Of a DNA stretch of 64,000 nucleotides, positions 57,757 to 64,000 are shown in pieces (positions within the stretch are counted from its first letter, which is position 1; every line of letters starts with the position of its first letter). The DNA comes from Spiroplasma poulsonii. GTDB lineage: Bacteria > Bacillota_I > Bacilli_A > Mycoplasmatales > Mycoplasmataceae. The stretch is from positions 1,019,404 to 1,083,403 of the forward strand of contig NZ_CM020866.1 of NCBI RefSeq assembly GCF_009866525.1, read 5' to 3'. The notes under the pieces were generated by a model. The model made no database searches. It was given only the letters and a program-made list of their open reading frames with translations, and had not been told where the DNA came from. The position numbers and the translations under genes are program-made.

Positions 57757-59949
57757 TATTAATCTTACAAATTTCATAAATATAATTAATAAGAATATAT
57801 TTGTTATTGTGTTATATAATGCTGGACTAAATTTTCATACCTCAAATGTTTGACTAAAAAAACTATATATTGTTTGAAAAATCTTACCAACTCCACTTGC
57901 TAATTCATTTACTTGTTTTACACCAGGAATATTATTTACAACTCAAATTGCGGCATTTTTTATATGACACGCTAAATTATATCAACTACAACTTTCATAT
58001 TGTGCTTGTCATCATTGTCCATCGGGGAATAATCCACCGTTGTTTATTTCTTGTCAGTTGTAAATCCCAAAATTAAAATCATAATAACGATACATATCAT
58101 TTTCTTTTTGCGCTTGTAATTCAAAAACATTATAACCAATTTTTTGTTCTTCAATTTTTTTGTATTTTAAACCATATTTATCTTTTAAAGCGCCTTCAAA
58201 AACATAACCCTCATTTTGATTAATATTATAATTATTTGCAACTGAAAAATCATAATTAAACACATTACCATAATTGGTGTTATAAAATCGATTTTTAAAT
58301 GCTGAATATAATTTAATATCTAACTGATTATATTTATCTGAAAAATAAAAATATCGTGGGTAAATTTTAAAACCATTATTTGCTAATAAACCATATTTTT
58401 TATTATAACCTTGCACATAAGTATTATTTTCTAAATCAAAAATGGTACGTAAATAATCTTTATAAAAGTTTTGCGAAACCGTGAACATACTATTTAATAA
58501 CTTTTCAAATTGACTTTTATTAGTATTAGTTTCATCAATTAAAACATCTCTAAAATTAACTAATTTTAAACCAAAAAAGTTAATTAAAACAGTATCATAT
58601 TCTAAATTATCAATATATCCACTTTCAATAAAATTACTACGATTTTGAAAAACAGGTACCAAAGCATGGGCAAAAAAGGATTTTAAAAATTTATTAATAT
58701 CAATTTGACCTTTCATATGCTCAAAAACAATTTTACCAGTATTGGGAGTATTACCTCGATAATAATTATAAGTTTCAGCACTAAAATTAAAAGTATCTTC
58801 TTTTTCTTTTATGAAAGAAAATAAAAAACCTAAATCATCAGTATACCGATAACTATTTGCATTATTACCATCCCAATATTGTTTAAAATGTGTTAATTCT
58901 AAACTACCTGCAACAATATTTTTATTTTCATCAATTGTTAAAATCATCCGATAAATTGATTTTCTAGTTAAAATAACATCAGGTTTTCAATCTAATTTTT
59001 CCATATTATTAATAATTTTAAAATCAAATATTATTCTTTGACTACCTAAATTTGAGTCATCATAATCAGGATTACCACGTTGCTGAACTCTAATATTTTC
59101 TTGCACAATAGCATTAATATATTTTAATAAAAAAGAACGAATATTTTGATATTCATCATCAGTTCAAAAAATTGGATTGTCATTAATATCTATTTTTGGC
59201 GTTTCAGGTTCATTTAAACCATCTCAACAATAATATGATTTAAAAAGATATCATACACCATTAATAATATGATAAGGTACTCCACTATTATCTCAAATTA
59301 ATTTATTTGAAAAATTAAATTTTATAATAGAAAAATTATCATTTTGTTTCTTTTTTACAATTCCAATATATCATTTATTATCTGGATTCCTATTTAATTT
59401 ATCTAATGGGATTAACTTTCAATTTTTAAATTTTAAATTAACTTGTTGTAAATTATCAACACTTTTTTCTAATTTATTAATAACTTCAACAGTATTAAAA
59501 TACTTAGCAAATGAATAAAAGAAATTAGTTAATTCTTTTAAAAATTGTTTCTTATCCACATCATAAAATTTATCAATATTATATTGTTTAGCATAAGTAT
59601 CTCAATTTTTATATAAATCCATAAACTCATCACTAGGCTTATCAAATGAAATCCCAGTTGAATAACTATCCTTTAAAAAGTCTAAATATCATTTATCATT
59701 ATAAGTTAATGTTTGTAATGTTTTTAAAGTTGGGTTAATAAAATAATTTGTTTCTGACCAGTTTTCAAAAAAACTACTGCGTAAAAACATTGTATTAATA
59801 AAATCAGTTTCATTCATTCCCGTTGTTTGTTGATTAACAGTATAATTCTGCTGATTTAAGGGTTTAAATGCTGTTAAAGTAATAAATGGGATAATTAAAC
59901 CTAAAATACCTAAAATAGATATCGCAAATAAAGATAATGACTTACGCAT
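57754..59949 (-). CDS. Plectrovirus adsorption (pIII-like) protein, ORF1 type
   Basis: 731 aa in one code-4 frame. A signal peptide or membrane segment (about 5-28, LFAISILGILGLIIPFITL) and a C-terminal span (ALYNTITNIFLLIIFMKFV) bracket a large extracellular domain rich in Tyr, Asn, Trp and Asp. This is the layout of the minor coat/adsorption protein of filamentous phages, and in SpV1-type plectroviruses the largest ORF occupies this place. It is the last gene of the phage operon and overlaps the gene before it by 8 bp. Residues 177-248 are duplicated in the lipoprotein next door. Confidence 0.75.
59206..59422 (-). repeat. 217-bp inverted repeat, arm 2 (in phage adsorption gene)
   Basis: Counterpart of 57464-57680. 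The arms are about 1.5 kb apart in opposite orientation. Confidence 0.9.
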
Positions 59950-60244
59950 TATTCTTTACCACCTTATCTTTTTTATTTTCTTTTATTAATTTAATAATTT
60001 GATTAAATAAATAACCATAAAAATAATGAATTACTAAAATATATCATAATATATCAAATCATAAACCATAAATTATATAACCATTTATACCAGCATATTT
60101 CTCTTTTAATTCATCAATAGTTGAAACTGTATCTAATACACATATAAGGGTTAACAAAAAACTTATAACAAGATACAAAATTAAATCAACCCAAGAAATA
60201 AATAAACCATTTTCTTTTTGTTTCTTTTCATTTTTATTATCCAT
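59942..60244 (-). CDS. Plectrovirus small membrane protein, 100 aa
   Basis: A charged N-terminus (MDNKNEKKQKEN) precedes two membrane spans (about 18-40 and 58-80) and a basic C-terminus. Small multi-span proteins lie between the ATPase and adsorption genes in this phage group. Function unknown, probably assembly or extrusion. Confidence 0.65.
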
Positions 60245-60255
60245 AAATTCAACTC

Positions 60256-60492
60256 CTAACTATATAATGTTTTTGAAACAATAAAACCTAAAATATATAA
60301 ACTTGATATTGTAAGCATTAACGGATGACTAAACAAAATTGCCATTTTACCAAATAAAGAAAGTAAAAAAGTATCTGAGTTATATAAAACCATAATGATA
60401 TTTTTTGCTGATGTTAATTGATTTATAATCACCGTAATAAAACCAGTACCAAAAATAGCGATTGCCGCAACCAATAAAACTAATCTAATCAT
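60256..60492 (-). CDS. Plectrovirus small membrane protein, 78 aa
   Basis: Two membrane segments (about 3-26 and 55-75). The start overlaps the stop of the preceding gene (TAATG), so it is translationally coupled. Function unknown. Confidence 0.65.
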   Translation of the reverse strand: MIRLVLLVAAIAIFGTGFITVIINQLTSAKNIIMVLYNSDTFLLSLFGKMAILFSHPLMLTISSLYILGFIVSKTLYS

Positions 60493-60891
60493 TATTTATT
60501 CACTCTCCGATATCCTTGTTCTCTTGTTTTTGCTTGTTTTGCTAAACTTGATAATTGTTGTTTATTACGATTAATTTTAAACTGTTTACGCTCTTTAAAA
60601 TGTTTTTGCATACCTTGTTTAGTATCTGATACTCCACGAGCAGTCGTAGAATAAATATTTGATACCCCCCGTTTGTACTGTTGAACCTAATTCGTTATAT
60701 TGGGTTCTTGTTCCGTGAATAGCATAAATCGATAACTTAACAACCATAAAAAAGATAATAAAATAAGCAATTGTTGTATTTGTCATTGGCAATTTAGTAT
60801 TTCAAATTACATCAAAAATAAACAAAAATACATCAAAAATAAAACTAAAAATTTTATCTCAATTACTACTTTCTGATAATAAATTAATCAT
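60492..60891 (-). pseudogene. Plectrovirus membrane protein, frameshifted at a G6 tract
   Basis: The first part (80 codons) has two membrane spans and HGTRTQYNELGSTVQTGG. Then six G (60665-60670) put the ribosome out of frame and it ends 15 codons later. With five G it would continue GVSNIYSTTARGVSDTKQ and a long basic tail (HFKERKQFKINRNKQ) to a stop coupled with the next gene. The 400-nt span is one base too long. It is either a phase-variable tract or a dead gene. Confidence 0.65.
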
Positions 60892-61897
60892 CTTTACCAC
60901 TTCCTTTTTCTTTTTTAGGTTTTAAATTCTTTTTCAAAATATCAATATCAAACAATGTTAAACGCTCTTTAACACTTAATTTAGTAATTTCTGACCAATA
61001 ATATTCTTTTTTATTAACTATTTCATAATTTTTTAAATCACGAACAAACTTTAATCATTGACTATCATATTTCTGTGCAAATTCTAACGGAATAATTATC
61101 TTAAAAAACCTGATTCCTAAACCAACATCAGATTTATGTTTTGCTCGTTTACCTTCTGCTGTTCGTTCTACTGATTTTGTCTTTCAAATTTCATAATCCG
61201 TAATATCTTGAAAAATACCAATTCGCATAATAAAGAAACGATTAAAAAAATTAAATCCTTTTTTAACAATAGGTTTTTTCAATGAAATTGGAATAATAAT
61301 ACCACTTGCTAATTGCCGAATATTGTTCCAAATCATACCCTCACGCTGAGCAGTAAACAAAGCACGATTACCAAAATGTCTTGCTAAAACAATTCACGGA
61401 ATCTTACCACTATGAACTTTTTTCTCATCGTGGGGACTAGTTCCATCAATATATAAATAACTTTCATCAAATAAAATAACACTATCATCAGGAGGGACAG
61501 GTTTTGTTCTATCTGTAAAATCTAAATTTTTAAATGTTAAAACCTTAACTTTATCATCTTCTAACGGATAATTACTATAAATCTTATCTGTTAATAATTT
61601 CATAGTTTGTGATAAATAAGTTAAAAGTAAAGTTTTACCCGTTCCTAACTTACCAATAATTACCGATAACGGATTATCTCAAACAAAATTAACTAACCGA
61701 AAAGCATTCAACTGATAAAATATGTTTTTTCATACTCATCAAACAAAATAAACACATTGTAAAGCAAATAATAATCAAAATATTAAACCAGTATAATTTA
61801 ATGAAATTATCCAAAGTAATAAATCAATTAAACTAAACAAAATCATTGAACAACTAATATAACAATAATTTTTTAAGAAAAATATGAACTTTTTCAT
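60884..61897 (-). CDS. Zot-like phage assembly ATPase (pI-type)
   Basis: 337 aa. Two N-terminal membrane spans (about 12-58) precede a P-loop IGKLGTGKT (82-89) and a Walker B VILFDESYLYI (140-150), followed by IVLARHFGNRALFTAQRE, the arginine and glutamine sensors of the Zot/pI group. Such proteins power assembly and extrusion of filamentous phages through the host membrane. GGAGG ribosome site before ATG. The gene overlaps the next by 8 bp. Confidence 0.85.
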
Positions 61898-61930
61898 TTT
61901 ACCTCCAATAGTTATTTATAATTAAACTAG

Positions 61931-61958
61931 TATTATTATGGTTTTCTCTCCCCACAAA
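61931..61958. repeat. 28-bp inverted repeat, left arm
   Basis: Perfect match in reverse to 62211-62238. Contains TTATGGTTTTCTCTCCCC; the ATG inside it is the start codon of the enclosed ORF. Confidence 0.9.
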
Positions 61959-62207
61959 TCAAAAAAGAAAGTGATAAAAATTAAGAAAATTTTAAAAATA
62001 ATTTCAATATTATTGCCTATTATTGGAATTATAAACTTTTTAATCAATCCTATCGAGAAATTAATTACTACAATTAATTTTGTAAAATGAATATTTAAAA
62101 ATATTAGTCAAATAAATGCAAAAGAAATATTTTTTACAACATTATTTATATTAATAATTATTGCATTCATAATAAAAATATATATTATATTCAAAAAAAG
62201 ATTTTAA
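61938..62207 (+). CDS. Two-span membrane protein on the strand opposite to the phage genes
   Basis: 89 aa: MVFSPHKSKKKVIKIKK, then two membrane spans (about 18-38 and 65-84) and a basic end. It is enclosed by the 28-bp inverted repeats and its first seven codons belong to the left arm. No ribosome site is seen on this strand. All other phage ORFs lie on the minus strand. If the segment were inverted, the right arm would supply the same start codon and the same protein would be made co-directionally. Confidence 0.5.
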
Positions 62208-62210
62208 AAT

Positions 62211-62238
62211 TTTGTGGGGAGAGAAAACCATAATAATA
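62211..62238. repeat. 28-bp inverted repeat, right arm
   Basis: Partner of 61931-61958; 252 bp lie between the arms. Confidence 0.9.
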
Positions 62239-62249
62239 ACAAAATTTAA

Positions 62250-62453
62250 TTATTTAAAACAACTAACTATTTTAAAAACCATTCACAATAAAAACCACGT
62301 TAAAAATAAAATTACAATTCAAATACCAATCATAAGAGTTAAATATTCATTTTGTGTTAAATTTCAAGTTGTAATACTTTCAACGTTAAATTTGTCAATA
62401 AACAAAAATATATGAATAAAAAACTCTTTTAATTTTTCTCAATCATTTTGCAT
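62250..62453 (-). CDS. Plectrovirus small membrane protein, 67 aa
   Basis: The N-terminal half is hydrophilic (MQNDWEKLKEFF), the C-terminal half one strong membrane span (LTLMIGIWIVILFLTWFLL). It starts 2 bp after the stop of the next upstream phage gene. Likely a minor coat or assembly protein. Confidence 0.6.
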
Positions 62454-62455
62454 TT

Positions 62456-62605
62456 TTAAAAACTCCACATTTTTTGAATAAGTTTAAAAAATATTCCAAA
62501 AAATAAAACAATAAATAATACAAAAGATATAACATATAAAAATTCAGGGGCATTTGAACCAATAATATAACTAACAAATTGAACTCAATAGTCATATAAA
62601 CTCAT
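62456..62605 (-). CDS. Plectrovirus small membrane protein, 49 aa
   Basis: A short N-terminus (MSLYDYWVQF) is followed by one long membrane segment and KLIQKMW. It is adjacent to its neighbours without gaps. Resembles small coat-type proteins of filamentous phages. Confidence 0.55.
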
Positions 62606-63040
62606 TTAATTTAAACTTTCTAGGTCTTTAATTAATTGTTGTTCTTTTTCATCACTTCAATTTGTTAAATTATTGTTAGTCGTTTTTACTTTTTTAGGTT
62701 CATTTTGAAATAAAGCTTTTTTCATTTGTGTAAAATAATTTTGTTTATATTGATTGTATAAATTTATTAATTCTGTTCCAGTTAAATACTTTCATACATG
62801 ACGTTTTAAATTTTCATCATATTTTACAATAGGATAAGAATTATCATAAATCAAACCGATTGCTACTTGTTCTGAGTGTTTTTCACTCGGATAAATAAAC
62901 TTATTACTCAATCAAAAACCAATATGGCGATTATGATTAGGTAAATTTATAAAACTTGCTTTTTCTGTTTCAAAAACTATCAATTCTTTACGAATAAAAT
63001 AATTTTCTACATTTTGATTTTTCTTAACAAAATTACTCAA
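62606..63040 (-). CDS. Plectrovirus protein, 144 aa, TTG start
   Basis: Soluble, with [24 protein letters not shown] and a basic-acidic C-terminus. The start is taken as TTG because AAGGAG lies 9 bp before it and no ATG is available nearby. It is the first gene after the phage intergenic region, a position used by replication or ssDNA-binding proteins in related phages; that role is only a guess here. Confidence 0.6.
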
Positions 63041-63059
63041 TTTTATCAACTCCTTAATA

Positions 63060-63150
63060 AACATTGTTTCTAATTAACAATGTTATAAATATTGTTAAAT
63101 ATTGCTTATCTATTGTTAAATAAACACTGTTAATAAACATTGTTAAATAT
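63060..63150. repeat. Iteron-like array of ATTGTTAAATA repeats
   Basis: At least six imperfect copies of (A/C)ATTGTTAA(A/T), one in inverse orientation (TTAACAATGTTA near 63074), spaced 13-22 bp. It lies upstream of the 144-aa gene. Part of the array recurs at 7594-7620. Candidate replication or repressor-binding region. Confidence 0.55.
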
Positions 63151-63156
63151 AAAAAT

Positions 63157-63249
63157 GATAAAAATTGGCACACTGAAAAATACTATTAAGTTTAAAATAA
63201 TAGTTATATAAAATAATAAATTAATAAAATATAAATAAACTAGTGTGCC
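63157..63249. other. Phage intergenic hairpin, candidate origin or terminator
   Basis: GGCACACT and AGTGTGCC pair as an 8-bp outer stem, with an inner ACTATT/AATAGT pair. The same element is found at 7641-7717. In filamentous phages such hairpins mark the replication origin or packaging signal; here it may also end the coat-protein transcript. Confidence 0.5.
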
Positions 63250-63282
63250 TTAACTAATACAAATAATTAGTTATAATAAATA

Positions 63283-63531
63283 TTAAAATCCTTTAACCAT
63301 AACACGGAAAAAGTTTAAAATCTTAATGATAACAAAAATACCAAATGGAATTAAAATAATTCACGCATCACCTAAAAAGGTCATTAATTGTGGTAATACA
63401 GCATAAATTGCTTCTTTAACTTTCATCATTGCTTGTCCTAATCCACTTCAAATAGAACCCATTCCATCTGAAATAGTAGGCGTATCTGCTGCTAAAAAAT
63501 TAACCGCTGTTGTTAAATACATACCTAACAT
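63283..63531 (-). CDS. Plectrovirus major coat protein
   Basis: 82 aa: a leader-like N-terminus (MLGMYLTTAVNFLAAD), an amphipathic middle with SDGMGSIWSGLGQAMMKVKEA, a membrane span (WIILIPFGIFVIIKIL) and a basic end (FFRVMVKGF). This is the classic order of a filamentous phage coat subunit (processed leader, surface helix, membrane helix, DNA-facing basic tail). Its gene lies before the intergenic hairpin, which suits a high-level transcript. Confidence 0.8.
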
Positions 63532-63680
63532 TATTTTTTATCCTCCTTACTTTCAATTTCTTTTTTATCTTTTTTCTTTCCTCGAATTTGACGAATTTTT
63601 TGATAAATCGATAAACCAATTCAAGCAAAAATACCTAATATAATAACAACACTAAATATTGTCGTTAATCAACCTGGCAT
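63531..63680 (-). CDS. Plectrovirus small membrane protein, 49 aa
   Basis: One membrane span (about 5-25, [22 protein letters not shown]) and a highly charged tail (KIRQIRGKKKDKKEIESKEDKK). The stop overlaps the coat-protein start. Ribosome site GAAAGGAG. Confidence 0.7.
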
Positions 63681-63776
63681 AATATATCTCCTTTCAATAA
63701 ATTAAAAAAATTGAAATTTGCAAACTCGCTCCGCTCCGTTGTCGCTTTGCTCCATTAAAAAACATTATTGAATAAA

Positions 63777-63813
63777 TTATCCGCTAATAAATTACGCGGA
63801 ATAATTTATTCTT
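63777..63813 (-). terminator. Hairpin between phage genes
   Basis: AATTAT-CCGC / GCGG-AATAATT arms around a 10-nt loop. Just to its left is a short GC-rich stretch (63727-63758). Could attenuate transcription into the coat-protein genes. Confidence 0.45.
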
Positions 63814-63924
63814 TTACTTTTTAATTTCAATATCTTTTGCAATCTTATTGACAGTATTAATAACATTATCTTTACCGTACTTTTTCACTAACGACCGCAA
63901 AATCAAATATTGCTTTGTTTGCAT
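63814..63924 (-). CDS. Plectrovirus small ORF, 36 aa
   Basis: MQTKQYLILRSLVKKYGKDN… is basic and helical with AAGGAG before the ATG. Looks like a small DNA-binding or regulatory peptide; function unknown. Confidence 0.55.
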   Translation of the reverse strand: MQTKQYLILRSLVKKYGKDNVINTVNKIAKDIEIKK

Positions 63925-63950
63925 AATTTCAACTCCTTAAAACTAACTTA

Positions 63951-63982
63951 AAAAAGTTAACTAAATTGATAGTTAACTTTTT
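63951..63982. terminator. Hairpin at the window end
   Basis: AAAAAGTTAACT / AGTTAACTTTTT arms with an 8-nt loop. Likely ends a phage transcript entering from the right. Confidence 0.6.
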
Positions 63983-64000
63983 ATGGTTTGGCATTTACAA

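Noticed and set aside
61938..62207. Treating the 28-bp inverted repeats as a simple terminator
   Set aside because: The arms are 252 bp apart and enclose an ORF whose start codon is in the arm; a terminator stem would have a short loop.

Overview
The window comes from a mollicute of the genus Spiroplasma, most likely the S. citri group. It is very AT-rich, and TGA has to be read as tryptophan (genetic code 4) for the genes to stay open. It carries a spiralin gene, an SpV1-type plectrovirus and a remnant of a ScARP-like adhesin. All boundaries here use code 4, so many genes are longer than a standard-code reading would show.

Layout. 1-3.8 kb: end of a broken GH18 chitinase, a DEAD-box helicase, spiralin and an unknown gene. 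3.9-10.2 kb: a graveyard with a UPF0236/Mbov_0401-like gene split by an IS5-like element, a small lipoprotein cut by a second copy, a plectrovirus fragment and a decayed M60 metallopeptidase. 10.4-18.2 kb: a PAP2 phosphatase, then a minus-strand core operon xseA-xseB-unknown-dxs-pepP-membrane protein. 18.2-28.8 kb: a five-gene minus-strand operon with two lipoproteins, a GH123/DUF4091-like protein, a small membrane protein and a 1,487-aa FtsX-type permease, with no ATPase gene beside it. 28.9-30.8 kb: groES-groEL.

31-41.4 kb is a mosaic of full and partial IS5-like copies, several nested. They enclose decayed cargo: a ScARP-like adhesin, an SNF-type sodium symporter and an HExxH metallopeptidase. 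40.2-45.3 kb holds a second phage type with a capsid-like protein, scaffold-like protein, RuvC-like resolvase and small early ORFs, also broken by an IS. 46.1-50.5 kb: GNAT acetyltransferase, transketolase and an MFS-like transporter. 50.5-57.2 kb: a large lipoprotein, an S1-domain protein and an IS30 transposase, with three copies of one IS3/IS150-like element that break the lipoprotein and the IS30 gene.

57.3-64 kb is an SpV1-like plectrovirus on the minus strand: adsorption protein, small membrane proteins, Zot-like assembly ATPase, major coat protein and an intergenic region with repeats and a large hairpin. Next to it, on the opposite strand, a small surface lipoprotein has almost its whole mature domain copied from the phage adsorption gene (217 bp, one mismatch seen). 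The two copies form an inverted repeat in matching reading frame. This is the most striking object in the window: it could act as an immunity decoy, as a receptor mimic, or as an invertible switch.

Inside the phage, a perfect 28-bp inverted repeat encloses a small membrane-protein ORF that runs against all other phage genes, and each repeat arm carries the start codon. Homopolymer G-tracts, rare in such AT-rich DNA, coincide with frameshifts in two phage-related genes. Calls rest on reading the sequence and on remembered family features; no database search was run.
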